Below, in pieces: positions 8,315 through 17,113 of a DNA stretch of 64,000 nt (position 1 is its first letter; each line of letters begins with the position of its first letter). This DNA is from Candidatus Kouleothrix ribensis (lineage in GTDB: Bacteria; Chloroflexota; Chloroflexia; Chloroflexales; Roseiflexaceae), in the NCBI GenBank assembly GCA_016722075.1, contig JADKGW010000002.1, forward strand, positions 434,001 to 498,000. The letters are read 5' to 3'. The position numbers and the translations under genes are program-made. The notes beneath the pieces were generated by a model. The model saw nothing but the letters and a program-made list of their open reading frames with translations. It was not told the origin of the DNA and did no database searches.

Positions 8315-9685
8315 CTACGCTACCCCCTGGGCCAACGCCAGCTCGCGCTGCACCACCTGCACCACCAGGTCGTCGAGCCGCTCGACGGTGAATGCCGCCG
8401 GATCAACAGTATGCACGGTTGTGTCGCCCGGCACACCGCTGTTCTGCCCAGCCTGATACGTCAGGAAGATGAAGCGCGCTAGCGTCTGCTGCGCGATCTG
8501 GCGCATAACATACTCGGCCTCGTCGCCGGTGTTGCTCGCGGCGATCGTATAGACTTTCACACCCTGCGCGACGGCTGCCTGTGCCTCGCTCACATAGTCG
8601 TAGTCCTGGGTATAGTCAAGGTGCGGCGGCGCATCGGCCACCAGAAAGGCCAGGCGCACCGCGTCGTCGGCCCAGCTCACACGCGCCACAGCGGCGTGGA
8701 GCGCCTCATTCAACGACTCAGGCTCGTCGCCGCCGCCGCCCGCGCTGGTTGCCAGCAGCAGCTCGCGAAACGCGGCCACATCGGCTGTGAAGTCGTGGAC
8801 GCGCGTCACATAGTCGTCGCCGCGATCACGATACGACACCAGCGCAAAGCGCAGCTCGGGGCGCGGCTGCATGCGATCGATCCGCTCGGCAATGCTCACG
8901 ATCGTCTGCTGGATCTGCGCGATCTCGTCGCCCATGCTGCCGGTGGCGTCGAGCAGGAACAGCACGTCGAGTCGCGGCGTACCCGGCAGCGCCTGGGCCT
9001 CGCGCAGCACAAAACTGGGCGTGTCGCTCTGGCCGCGAAGAAGTGACCCCTCGGCAACACGATTGCCCTTCTCGATCTGTACGCGCAGCGATTGCACATT
9101 CGGCGAGATCCCCAGCGCCTGGGGCTGAAAGATTGTCTTGCCGCCGGCATAGGTGCGCCCCATAAACACCTGCGCTTGCCCATCGAAGATCCGCACTCGC
9201 GCATCGAGCACCGGCTGCTGGTTGTCGTTGAGCACCGTAATCACGTAGCGCTCGCTCACGTCGACAGTATGCGCGCGCACGCCGCCGCTGTTGCGCAGGT
9301 ATGCCAGGTAGCCCGTAAAGTCGGTGTTGTCGTCGACCTCGCCGGCACGTAGGGGCGTGTACTGCTGCTGGGTGCTCGCCGGTGCGGCGGTGGGCTGTAG
9401 TGCTGCCCCGCTGGCGGCCGGCGCACTGGTGGGGGCGGCCGCAATCGCCGCAGGTGCGGCTACATCGGCGCCCGCAGCAGGCCTGGGGGCCTCGGCAGCG
9501 CTAGACATCGCCGGCGCAGTGGTAGGCTGGGATGCCACCGCCCCCACGGCCGGCTCGGCGATCCCACCGGCCCCGGCCGAAAGTGGGGCGCTGCCGCCGC
9601 ATGCCGCCAGTAGCGGCAGCAGCAGCGCGAGGAGCATCAGGAGTAGGCTGGGTGGCTGGGACGGGCGCGATCTTCGCGGTGCCAT
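8315..9685 (-). CDS. VWFA-domain lipoprotein
   Basis: Starting at ATG 9685, which has AGGAGG at 6-nt spacing, the product is 456 residues. A hydrophobic signal ending LLAAC (C29) marks a lipoprotein. An Ala/Pro/Thr-rich linker follows, then a beta-rich domain, then a von Willebrand factor A domain with the metal site DATGSMGDE and the later GGGGDEPESLNEAL motif, as in VWA domains of the alpha-kinase-associated type. Such domains bind ligands through a divalent metal; the partner is unknown. An upstream in-frame ATG at 9709 lacks as good a ribosome-binding site. It probably sits on the outer face of the membrane. Confidence 0.85.
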   Translation of the reverse strand: MAPRRSRPSQPPSLLLMLLALLLPLLAACGGSAPLSAGAGGIAEPAVGAVASQPTTAPAMSSAAEAPRPAAGADVAAPAAIAAAPTSAPAASGAALQPTAAPASTQQQYTPLRAGEVDDNTDFTGYLAYLRNSGGVRAHTVDVSERYVITVLNDNQQPVLDARVRIFDGQAQVFMGRTYAGGKTIFQPQALGISPNVQSLRVQIEKGNRVAEGSLLRGQSDTPSFVLREAQALPGTPRLDVLFLLDATGSMGDEIAQIQQTIVSIAERIDRMQPRPELRFALVSYRDRGDDYVTRVHDFTADVAAFRELLLATSAGGGGDEPESLNEALHAAVARVSWADDAVRLAFLVADAPPHLDYTQDYDYVSEAQAAVAQGVKVYTIAASNTGDEAEYVMRQIAQQTLARFIFLTYQAGQNSGVPGDTTVHTVDPAAFTVERLDDLVVQVVQRELALAQGVA

Positions 9686-9754
9686 GGTGAACCTCCTGTC
9701 CTTGAGCATGTTTATATGATGGCTCAATGACGGTGGAGGTGTGGTAAGAGTTCC

Positions 9755-9760
9755 ATTATA
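9755..9760 (-). promoter_or_regulatory. Candidate -10 element of the VWA lipoprotein gene
   Basis: On the minus strand this is TATAAT, 70 bp before the start at 9685. No good -35 hexamer lies 16-18 bp upstream, so only the -10 is supported. Confidence 0.4.
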
Positions 9761-9800
9761 GGCCCGCCGCCCTACCCAAACCGGTGCGCAAGCGCCGGGC

Positions 9801-11273
9801 CTAATCTTCCCAAAACGGCCTGGCCCAGCCGCGGCGCACCAGCTCGGCGCGCAGCTCGAGCATGGCCGTGTAGGTTGGCAGCACATACAGCGTGGCCCCG
9901 GCCGGCAGGCGCGCCAGCGCGGCATCGAGCGCACGTGCAAGCCCAGGCTCGGCAGTGATCTGGCCCGGATCGACGCCGGCATACTTCAGGCGCACGGCCA
10001 TGTCGTCGGCGCGCGTGCCGCTCACCATCGCCGCCGCCACGCGCCCGGCCAGCCGTTCGAAGTCGGCATCCCACAGCCACGACACATCGGTGCCATCGGC
10101 GTACTTATCGTTGATCGCCACCAGGATGTGTAATTGCACTTGTGTGCGAGGCTGCTCCAGGGTTTCAATCCGCAATGCCGCATGTTCGGCTGGCTGGCCG
10201 GGAACTAGCATCCGCACAGTCTCGCTCGCGCCTACCGGGTTCTTGATCAGCGCCATGAACAGCGGCTTGCCGCCCGCATCGATCCGCTCGATCCGCCCGA
10301 ACGCTGCGCTGAAGCCCTCGAGTGTGGCGCGCATCCGCGCCGGCGCTACGCCCAGCAGCAGCCCGGCGGCACAGGCGGCCAGCGCGTTCAGGCCGTTGTA
10401 CAGCCCCGGCAGCGGCAGGCGCAGCTCGAGGTAGCCCGCGCCCAGCGCGCCGCCGGCCGGGAACGCCATGATCAGCCGGCTGGTGGCGGTGCCGTCGAGA
10501 TCAAGCCGCTCGAGCCGGAAATCGGGCCTGGGCCGGCGCTGCCCGCAGTTGGGGCAGGCGTAGTGGCCGACATGCGCGTAGAAGATCGCGCTGTACGCGT
10601 ACGCGTTGCCGCACTTCCGGCAGAATTGCGAGTCGGCAAAGTGGGTCGCGCCACCACCGGCGTGGCGAATATCCTCCAGGCCATAGTAGCGTACCTGCGC
10701 CGCCAGGCCTGCGCCCAGCGCGGCTACAGCCGGGTCGTCGGCATTCAGCAGCACGGTCGCACTCGGCGGCAGCTGCTCAAGCGCGACGCGCCATTTGGCA
10801 GCGATTGTATCGACCTCGCCATAGCGGTCGAGCTGGTCGCGAAACAGGTTGTGCAGCACCACCAGGCGCGGGCGCGTCTCGGCCAGCACCTGCGGCAGCG
10901 CGGCCTCGTCGGTCTCGAACAGGCCCATGTCGGTGTGCATGCGCCCCGTCAGGCTGCTGCCCGCCAGCGCAGTGCTGGTCAGCCCGGTGGCCAGGTTCGC
11001 GCCGGCGCGGTTATGCAGCACGCGCCGGCCGTCGTCGGCCAGCATGGCCGCGATCATGCGCGCCGTGGTGGTCTTGCCATTGGTGCCGCCGATCACGGTC
11101 ACACCGCCGCTCAGCTCGGCGCTGAGCAGCCGCAGCGTGTCGGGCGCGATCCGGCGGGCGATCACGCCCGGCAGTGTCGTGCCACCGCCGGTGCGCAGCG
11201 CGCGGCTGGCCAGCCCGGCGGCCTTACCAGCGCCGATCGCGGCCACCAGCCGTAGGTTTCGAAGACCACCCAT
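9801..11273 (-). CDS. murT: MurT-type lipid II isoglutaminyl synthase subunit
   Basis: The 490-residue protein has a Mur-ligase ATP site GGTNGKTT (about 62-69), a substrate region with HNLFRDQLDRYGE typical of MurT, an inserted zinc ribbon (CRKCG ... CPNCG, about 206-230) and a C-terminal DUF1727 domain. MurT with its glutaminase partner GatD amidates the D-Glu of lipid II in Gram-positive-type walls. GatD is normally next door, but here the neighbours are an acyltransferase and a VWA lipoprotein, so the partner must be elsewhere. The start at 11273 was chosen because a much longer open frame upstream overlaps the acyltransferase gene. It is in the same direction as the acyltransferase, 74 bp downstream. 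Confidence 0.88.
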   Translation of the reverse strand: MGGLRNLRLVAAIGAGKAAGLASRALRTGGGTTLPGVIARRIAPDTLRLLSAELSGGVTVIGGTNGKTTTARMIAAMLADDGRRVLHNRAGANLATGLTSTALAGSSLTGRMHTDMGLFETDEAALPQVLAETRPRLVVLHNLFRDQLDRYGEVDTIAAKWRVALEQLPPSATVLLNADDPAVAALGAGLAAQVRYYGLEDIRHAGGGATHFADSQFCRKCGNAYAYSAIFYAHVGHYACPNCGQRRPRPDFRLERLDLDGTATSRLIMAFPAGGALGAGYLELRLPLPGLYNGLNALAACAAGLLLGVAPARMRATLEGFSAAFGRIERIDAGGKPLFMALIKNPVGASETVRMLVPGQPAEHAALRIETLEQPRTQVQLHILVAINDKYADGTDVSWLWDADFERLAGRVAAAMVSGTRADDMAVRLKYAGVDPGQITAEPGLARALDAALARLPAGATLYVLPTYTAMLELRAELVRRGWARPFWED

Positions 11274-11305
11274 GCTCTGCCTTCTTCTGGCTCTAACGAT
11301 AGTAG

Positions 11306-11351
11306 CCTGCAACCACTCCGCATGGCGTACGCAAGCAGACTGGCCGACTAG
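11306..11351 (-). repeat. Stop-codon-overlapping dispersed repeat, copy 2
   Basis: Second copy of the element at 752-798, with the shared core CTCCGCATGGCG and the ACTGGCC..CTAG end that supplies the acyltransferase stop codon. It fills most of the gap between the acyltransferase and murT. Confidence 0.55.
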
Positions 11352-12262
11352 CGCGCCGGGCTGAGGCGCGCCTCGAGCGTTAGCTGCTCGATCAGCGCAT
11401 CTTTGGCCTGCCACAGCTCGCACACCCAGGCCTGGAAGCGCTCGCGAAACTGCGGGTCGCTGGCGTAGTCGCCCTGCGCAAACTCGCTCGGGATCGCGAT
11501 CTCGTTGATCTGCACGATCACATGGCGAATGCCGCCCGAGATCAGATCCCAAAAGCCGTTGCGCTGCTGCGGGTATACCAGCGTCACATCCAGCAGCGAG
11601 TGCAGCTGGTTGCCCATAGCCGCGATCACCAGCGCGATGCCGCCGGCCTTGGGCCGCAGCAGGTGGCGGTAGGGCCAGCCCTGCTCGGCCTGTTTCTGCG
11701 GCGTCGCGCGCGTGCCCTCGAGGAAGTTCAGGATGGTTGAGGGCTTGTACAGGAAGCGCCGGCACGTCTGGCGCGTCGTCTCGAGATCTTTGCCGCGCAG
11801 CTCGGGCCGGCGGTCGAGCTGCGCCTGCGAGTAGCGCCGCATGAATGGAAAGTCGAGCGCCCACCATGCCAGCCCCAGAACAGGCACGTACAGCAGCTCT
11901 TGCTTGATGAAGAATTTGATGAATGGGATGCGCCGGTTGAGTACGCGCTGAAGCACGACGATATCGACCGACGAGCAGTGGTTGCTGGCTACCATATACC
12001 AGCGGTTGCGGCACAGGCTCTCGAGCCCACGCACATCCCAGGTGATCCTCTGCGTCCAGCCCAGGATTGTGCTGTTGCCGTCGATCCAGTTCTCCGCGAT
12101 GCGCACCAGCGTGGCGGCACAGCGCTCGCGCCAGCCCGGTAGCGGCAGCACCAGCCTGGCCAGCGTCACACAGTACAGCGGCATGGCCCAGAACAGCAGG
12201 TTGCCCAGCATCAAAAGTGCGGTGATGGCGCCAAGCAGCGGCGCCGGTAGGTGAGAAAGCAC
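11348..12262 (-). CDS. PlsC-like 1-acyl-glycerol-3-phosphate acyltransferase
   Basis: The 304-residue membrane protein has the acyltransferase motif I NHCSSVD (H-x4-D), the PFIKFF region and the FLEGTR motif of the LPLAT/PlsC family, closest in layout to the YihG-type branch. It should transfer an acyl chain to lysophosphatidate or a related lipid at the inner membrane. Two hydrophobic segments (about 8-45) anchor it. It precedes murT in the same direction. ATG 12262 lies in a divergent region facing the ABC transporter gene. The exact acyl acceptor is not determined. Confidence 0.82.
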   Translation of the reverse strand: MLSHLPAPLLGAITALLMLGNLLFWAMPLYCVTLARLVLPLPGWRERCAATLVRIAENWIDGNSTILGWTQRITWDVRGLESLCRNRWYMVASNHCSSVDIVVLQRVLNRRIPFIKFFIKQELLYVPVLGLAWWALDFPFMRRYSQAQLDRRPELRGKDLETTRQTCRRFLYKPSTILNFLEGTRATPQKQAEQGWPYRHLLRPKAGGIALVIAAMGNQLHSLLDVTLVYPQQRNGFWDLISGGIRHVIVQINEIAIPSEFAQGDYASDPQFRERFQAWVCELWQAKDALIEQLTLEARLSPAR

Positions 12263-12411
12263 GCATTGCTCCTGTTACGCCACAGTGTTTGATGATCACA
12301 GGCGGTGCCAGGTGGCGCGCCGCTATTGTAGCATACTCAGCCGCTCGGCTTATCTGGCGCCGAGCGCGCAGTGCGACACATCCGCCCAGACCGGGTGGCC
12401 GTAGCATAATA

Positions 12412-12440
12412 TGTGCAAAAAAGCACAATCGGGGTATAAT
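12412..12440 (+). promoter_or_regulatory. CRP/FNR-like palindrome and -10 element before the ABC operon
   Basis: TGTGC (12412-12416), six A bases and GCACA (12423-12427) form a perfect 16-bp palindrome with the TGTGN-N6-NCACA layout of CRP-family sites. TATAAT (12435-12440) lies 7 bp downstream, within the 11-mer GGTATAATACC that recurs at 61364. The palindrome covers the expected -35 position, so it may be a repressor site or an activator site replacing the -35. Confidence 0.6.
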
Positions 12441-12471
12441 ACCGATCGTATCGTATTGACAGGATCCATCC

Positions 12472-13191
12472 ATGAATCGCATGCAGAGCGCGCAGGCCGA
12501 AACGGCACTCATCCGGCTCGACCGGATCAGCAAGAGCTTCGAGGAGGCCGGGCATACGCGTATGGTGCTGCACGAGGTCAGCGCCACATTCGCAAAGGGC
12601 GAGTTTGTAGTGCTGATCGGCAAGAGTGGCTCGGGCAAGAGCACGCTGCTCAACCTGGTCAGCGGTATCGATACACCTAGCAGCGGCGCGGTGTGGGTGG
12701 CCCAGCACGAGCTGACCCGGCTCTCCGAGCACGAGCGCACCCTATTTCGCCGCAAGCATATCGGCTTCATCTTTCAGTTCTTCAACCTGGTGCCTACGCT
12801 CACCGTGCTCGAAAACCTGCTGCTCATGCTCGAGCTGAACGGCCGCACCGGCACACGCGAGCGCGAGCACGCGCTGGCCTTGCTGCGGAGCGTTGGCCTG
12901 GCCGACCGGCGCGACGCCTACCCCGACAAGCTTTCGGGCGGCGAGCAGCAGCGCATCGCGGTGGCACGCGCGCTCGTCCACGATCCGCTGCTGGTGCTGG
13001 CCGACGAGCCAACCGGCAATCTGGATGCCGAGACCGGCCGCCAGGTGCTCGACCTGCTCGACACGCTGACGCGCCAGGCCGGCAAGAATCTGCTGATGGT
13101 CACACATAGCCCCGAAGTCGTCGGTCTGGCCGACCGGGTCTTCCGCATCGCCGAGGGCCACCTGGTCGAAGAGGCCCTGCCGGTCGTCTGA
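12472..13191 (+). CDS. ABC transporter ATP-binding protein (LolD/MacB type)
   Basis: The 239-residue ATPase has Walker A GKSGSGKS (about 50-57), a Q-loop (FIFQFFNLVPTLTVLEN), the signature LSGGEQQR, Walker B VLADEPTGN and a switch His in VTHSPE. The sequence around the Q-loop and the TGNLD motif are typical of the LolD/MacB/FtsE class that powers mechanotransmission permeases. The FtsX-type permease lies 67 bp downstream, so the two form a complete exporter or extracytoplasmic mechanotransduction module. Substrate is unknown. Confidence 0.93.
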   Translation: MNRMQSAQAETALIRLDRISKSFEEAGHTRMVLHEVSATFAKGEFVVLIGKSGSGKSTLLNLVSGIDTPSSGAVWVAQHELTRLSEHERTLFRRKHIGFIFQFFNLVPTLTVLENLLLMLELNGRTGTREREHALALLRSVGLADRRDAYPDKLSGGEQQRIAVARALVHDPLLVLADEPTGNLDAETGRQVLDLLDTLTRQAGKNLLMVTHSPEVVGLADRVFRIAEGHLVEEALPVV

Positions 13192-13258
13192 TCGATCGGC
13201 CCAGTGGCGCGCGGCCGCGCAGATGCGGCGGGTGCTGCGCCGCTACAGAACGGATACT

Positions 13259-15814
13259 ATGCCACGCATACTGATCACGACATCGCTCCGCTACCTGCTG
13301 CGCCACCTCTGGCAGATCGGCCTGGCCATCCTGGGCGTGGCCCTGGGCGTCGCGGTGGTCGTCTCGATCGACCTGACCAACAGCAGCGCCCGGCGCGCCT
13401 TCGCGATCTCGACTGAGACGATCGCCGGCCGCGCGACCCACCAGATCATCGGCGGGCCGAACGGCATCGATGATGCGCTCTATCGCACACTGCGCGTCGA
13501 TCTGGGCTTGCGCGCCACCGCGCCGATCGTCGAGGGCTATGCCTCGGCGCCGGCTCAGCCCGGCCTGACGCTGCATATCTTCGGCGTCGACCCGCTGGCC
13601 GAGGCGCCGTTCCGGCCCTGGCTCAGCGGCGGCCACGCCGGCCCGAACGCCCAGCTGTTTGCGCTGTTCACCCAACCCGGCGCGGCGCTCTTGTCGGCCG
13701 ATACCGCGCGCGCCTACGGCTTGAAGGCCGGCGATCCATTCCAGATCCGGATCGGCGCACGCACCACCACCGCCACGCTGGTGGCGCTGCTCGAGCCGCA
13801 AGACGAAGCCGCCCGCCGCGCGATCGATAGCCTGCTGCTGGTAGACATCTCGACCGCGCAAGAGTGGCTCGGCATGGTCGGCAAGCTCAACCAGATCGAC
13901 CTGATTCTGCCCGACGGCGCCGCTGCGCAGGCCGTGCTCGACCAGATCGCGCCGGTGCTGCCGCCCGGCGTGCATGTGACCAGGCCGGCCCTGCGCACCC
14001 AGGCGATCGAGCAGATGACCGCCGCGTTCGAGCTGAACCTCACCGCGCTGAGCCTGCTGGCGCTGATCGTGGGCATGTTCCTGATCTACAACACGATCAC
14101 CTTCTCAGTCGTGCAGCGCCGTAGCCTGCTTGGCACGCTGCGCTGCCTGGGCGTGACCCGCCGCCAGGTCTTCGCGCTGGTGCTCGGCGAGGCGCTGATC
14201 GTCGGCGTGATTGGCGCGGTGGCCGGCGTGCTGCTCGGCATCGCGCTCGGCCGCGGCTTGATCCAGCTGGTGACCCAGACAATCAACGATCTGTACTTCA
14301 CCGTGTCGATCCGCAGCGTCGCGATCAGCAGCGGCCCGCTGATCAAAGGGCTCGCGCTTGGGCTGATCACCACGCTGGCCGCCGCCGCTGTGCCGGCCTT
14401 CGAGGCCACGTTCACGCCACCACGCACAGTCCTGCGCCGCTCGTCGTACGAAGACCGCGTTCGCAAGCTGGTGCCGCTGGCCGGCGCGGCCGGCCTGCTG
14501 TTGCTGCTCGCCGGCGGCGCGCTGCTGCTGATCCCCAGCAAGAGCATTGTGCTGAGCTTTACGGCGCTGTTCCTGATCACGATCGGCTCGGCCGCTACCA
14601 CGCCGCTGGCCACACTGCTGCTGATGCAGGCCGCCCGGCCGCTGATGGGCCGCGCGTTCGGGCTGCTCGGCCGCATGGCCGCGCGCGATGTGATCGCCAC
14701 GCTCAGCCGCACCTCGGTGGCCATCGCCGCGCTGATGATCGCCATCTCGGTAACGATCGGCGTCGGCCTGATGGTCGGCAGCTTTCGCCAGACGGTGATT
14801 AACTGGCTCGATACCACGCTGCGCGCCGATGTATTCGTGTCGGTGCCGGGTGTGTCGAGCAATCGCCTCGACGCGCCGCTGCCGGGCGAAATCGTGCGCC
14901 AGATCAGCGCCGCGCCGGGGGTGGCGCGCGCCCGCCCGTATCGCAGCGTCACGGTTGAAGGCCAGTTTGGCCCACAGCTGCTGGTTGCGCTCGAGGTTGC
15001 CACCGATCGCGACCGCGCCTCGTTCCGGTTCCTCCAGGGCCAGCCCGCCAGCGTATGGCCGGGCTTCGCGCAGGGCCAGGTGCTGGTGTCCGAGCCGCTG
15101 GCCTTCCGCTACGATCTGGCGCCTGGCGATACGATCGCGCTGCTGACCGACCAGGGCCAGCGCGCGTTCCCGATCGCCGGTGTGTACGCCGACTACGGCT
15201 CGGATCAGGGCGTGGTGATGATCAGCCTGCCGCAGTACCAGGCGCACTGGAACGACCAGCGCATCTCGTCGCTCGGTATCGACGCCGCGCCTGGCACCGA
15301 TGTCGACACGCTGGTGCTCCAGTTGCGCCGGCTGGCCGGCCCCGACCAGGTGCTGAATATTCGCTCAAACCGCGCGCTGCGCGAGGCCTCGATCGCGATC
15401 TTCGACCGTACCTTTGCGATTACCACCGTGCTGCAGCTGCTCGCCACGATCGTCGCGTTCATCGGCATCCTGGCCGCGCTGATGGCGCTACAGCTCGAGC
15501 GTGCGCGCGAGCTGGGCATGCTGCGCGCCAATGGCCTGACACCGCGCCAGCTCTGGGGTATGGTGATCTCGCAGACCGGGCTGATCGGCGTTACGGCCGG
15601 CCTGCTGGCCCTGCCCGTGGGCGTGATGCTCGCGCTGGTGCTGGTGTTTGTAATCAACAAGCGCTCGTTCGGCTGGACGCTGCTGTTCCAGCTGGATGGC
15701 GGGCTGTTCGCGCAGGCTATGCTGGTGGCGATCGTCGCCGCACTGCTGGCTGGCATCTACCCGGCCTGGCGCATGAGCCGCACCGCGCCGGCACTGGCCC
15801 TGCGCGAGGAGTAG
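13259..15814 (+). CDS. FtsX-like ABC permease with two FtsX domains
   Basis: From ATG 13259 (MPRILITTSLRYLLRHLWQI) the product is 851 residues. It has an N-terminal membrane helix, a long extracytoplasmic MacB-PCD-like domain (about 45-245), a first FtsX three-helix block (about 250-390), further helices (about 410-510), a second extracytoplasmic domain (about 515-690) and a second FtsX block to the end. This is the duplicated layout of large lipoprotein or peptide permeases such as YbbP. An in-frame ATG at 13223 is possible, but the hydrophobic start begins at 13259; the ribosome-binding site is weak in either case. It pairs with the ATPase directly upstream. Confidence 0.9.
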   Translation: MPRILITTSLRYLLRHLWQIGLAILGVALGVAVVVSIDLTNSSARRAFAISTETIAGRATHQIIGGPNGIDDALYRTLRVDLGLRATAPIVEGYASAPAQPGLTLHIFGVDPLAEAPFRPWLSGGHAGPNAQLFALFTQPGAALLSADTARAYGLKAGDPFQIRIGARTTTATLVALLEPQDEAARRAIDSLLLVDISTAQEWLGMVGKLNQIDLILPDGAAAQAVLDQIAPVLPPGVHVTRPALRTQAIEQMTAAFELNLTALSLLALIVGMFLIYNTITFSVVQRRSLLGTLRCLGVTRRQVFALVLGEALIVGVIGAVAGVLLGIALGRGLIQLVTQTINDLYFTVSIRSVAISSGPLIKGLALGLITTLAAAAVPAFEATFTPPRTVLRRSSYEDRVRKLVPLAGAAGLLLLLAGGALLLIPSKSIVLSFTALFLITIGSAATTPLATLLLMQAARPLMGRAFGLLGRMAARDVIATLSRTSVAIAALMIAISVTIGVGLMVGSFRQTVINWLDTTLRADVFVSVPGVSSNRLDAPLPGEIVRQISAAPGVARARPYRSVTVEGQFGPQLLVALEVATDRDRASFRFLQGQPASVWPGFAQGQVLVSEPLAFRYDLAPGDTIALLTDQGQRAFPIAGVYADYGSDQGVVMISLPQYQAHWNDQRISSLGIDAAPGTDVDTLVLQLRRLAGPDQVLNIRSNRALREASIAIFDRTFAITTVLQLLATIVAFIGILAALMALQLERARELGMLRANGLTPRQLWGMVISQTGLIGVTAGLLALPVGVMLALVLVFVINKRSFGWTLLFQLDGGLFAQAMLVAIVAALLAGIYPAWRMSRTAPALALREE

Positions 15815-16018
15815 CCGCCGCTATAGCAATGAGCCGTTCGGGCGAGATGGCTTTTGCGATCCATTCTTTCTGGCTTCCGCCGCCTGCCCGCCGCGCCGGT
15901 ATGTTTTCGGTAGCGCCTGCGCTGCTGCGGCGCTGTCTCGCCAGCTCGGCCCACTGCCGGTACGGCCGCCTGGCGCTGAAGCTGGTTTGGCCGTCCTGGC
16001 ACGGCAGCCGATAGTCAA

Positions 16019-16048
16019 AGGCACCAGGCGCTGGTACGCCCGGTGCCT
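16019..16048. terminator. Hairpin terminator between convergent genes
   Basis: AGGCACC (16019-16025) and GGTGCCT (16042-16048) pair perfectly, extended after a single mismatch by GGCG/CGCC with a 6-base loop. It lies between the FtsX permease (plus) and the LPxTG-like protein (minus). On the minus strand the stem is followed by TTTGACT, so it may serve both genes. Confidence 0.65.
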
Positions 16049-16086
16049 CTGTGTTCTCTAGCGGAAAATGCCTGCCGCCGCCTGCC

Positions 16087-16142
16087 CACTGTCTACTTGC
16101 CTACTGCCACCTGCCTACTGCCGGCTGCCACCTGCCGCCTGC
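16087..16142. repeat. Heptanucleotide tandem repeat, eight NNNCTGC-type units
   Basis: Eight consecutive 7-mers run CACTGTC, TACTTGC, CTACTGC, CACCTGC, CTACTGC, CGGCTGC, CACCTGC, CGCCTGC. The array overlaps the last codons and stop of the LPxTG-like gene (stop at 16115). Three more units of the same type occur at 19916-19936. Confidence 0.75.
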
Positions 16143-16963
16143 GTGGCCGAGGCCAGCCTGTGCTGCATCCGGCGCGCCCACACATGCGCACCGGCCCCAA
16201 GCGTCAGCGCCAGCAGCGCCCAGAGCACGGCCAGCGGTGCCGGCGTATCGGCCGCACCAGTGTTTGGCAGAGCCGCCGGTTGCGGTACCCGCGCGGCCAG
16301 CGCATACATGCTCAGGTGCGGCAGCTGCGTACACACGCGCCTGTTCGCGCGGTCGAGCGTACTCGGCAGGCGCTCCCACAGCTTAGTGTCGGGGTTGAAC
16401 AGCTCGATCGCAAACGCGGCCGGGTCACCGATCAGCCCAAGGTCGTCTGCGCTATAGGTGAAGCATAGCGTGATCGGCTGCTGGAAGCTCGGCCTGGCGA
16501 TCGGGTTGCCGTTCTGATCGAACAGCGTCAGCTCGACATGCGGCCCGAAGAAGCGCTCACCCGCACTCGGCGGCTGCGAGCCGCCCGCCGCGAGTAGCTT
16601 GATTTCGAGTGTGCCCGGCTGCCCAATGTCGCCTGCATCGATATCGATCGACCATGGGCAGTTTGTGAGCGTCAGCGCGCTGGCGGCGTCGAGCGCCTGG
16701 CGAATCATGCGCGGCACGTTCGTGGCCGGGTCGGCCGGGCGCACGTCGCACACGATCGGGCCGCTCGCCGATGCTTGCGCTGTCGGCGTTGGTGCTACAG
16801 CTGTCGGCTCAGCGCCGGGCGTGCGGGTCGGCACCGTCTGCCGCGCCGGCGACTGCGCGGGCGTGGCCCAGGCCGCCTGATTGGCGCCAAACGCCAGCAG
16901 GCCCAACAACAGTAGCGCCAGTGTGATCGGGCGCAGGTAGGTTCCGAGCGGTAATCTCTTCAT
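16115..16963 (-). CDS. Secreted protein with LPxTG-like sorting signal
   Basis: From ATG 16963 (GGGGGAG just upstream) the product is 282 residues: a signal peptide (1-36), a Thr/Pro/Ala linker, a beta-rich domain (about 75-225) and a C-terminal LPNTG (232-236) followed by a hydrophobic helix and an ARRMQHR basic stop. That is the layout of sortase substrates, although the tail after the basic residues is longer than usual (about 17 residues). The tail is partly encoded by the heptanucleotide array. No sortase gene is in the window. An earlier ATG at 17041 gives a non-signal extension and is unlikely. Confidence 0.72.
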   Translation of the reverse strand: MKRLPLGTYLRPITLALLLLGLLAFGANQAAWATPAQSPARQTVPTRTPGAEPTAVAPTPTAQASASGPIVCDVRPADPATNVPRMIRQALDAASALTLTNCPWSIDIDAGDIGQPGTLEIKLLAAGGSQPPSAGERFFGPHVELTLFDQNGNPIARPSFQQPITLCFTYSADDLGLIGDPAAFAIELFNPDTKLWERLPSTLDRANRRVCTQLPHLSMYALAARVPQPAALPNTGAADTPAPLAVLWALLALTLGAGAHVWARRMQHRLASATQAAGGSRQ

Positions 16964-17113
16964 AGTCTCCCCCTGAAATGATGGCTGCGATGCATTGCCA
17001 GGCGCGTCGTGGGCGCGTAGCATGAAGACAAGGATGCTCATACCGCGTGAATGCCCGGCCGCATAGGCGCTGCCTCACATACCGGGTTGCACACGGCCCG
17101 GTGCGGCCTTGTT
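16964..17113. other. Leader region of the LPxTG-like gene
   Basis: No convincing gene is seen between the LPxTG-like start and the candidate promoter. It includes a frame extending the neighbour at its N-terminus, judged untranslated. Confidence 0.4.

Noticed and set aside
12456..12461. TTGACA as a -35 element
   Set aside because: It lies only 11 bp before the ATG of the ATPase gene, leaving no room for a -10.
9801..12770. 989-codon minus-strand frame through murT and the acyltransferase
   Set aside because: The upstream two thirds are a shadow of the acyltransferase in another frame; MurT homology begins at ATG 11273.
14105..15247. 380-codon minus-strand frame opposite the FtsX permease
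   Set aside because: Antisense shadow with no hydrophobic or domain pattern.
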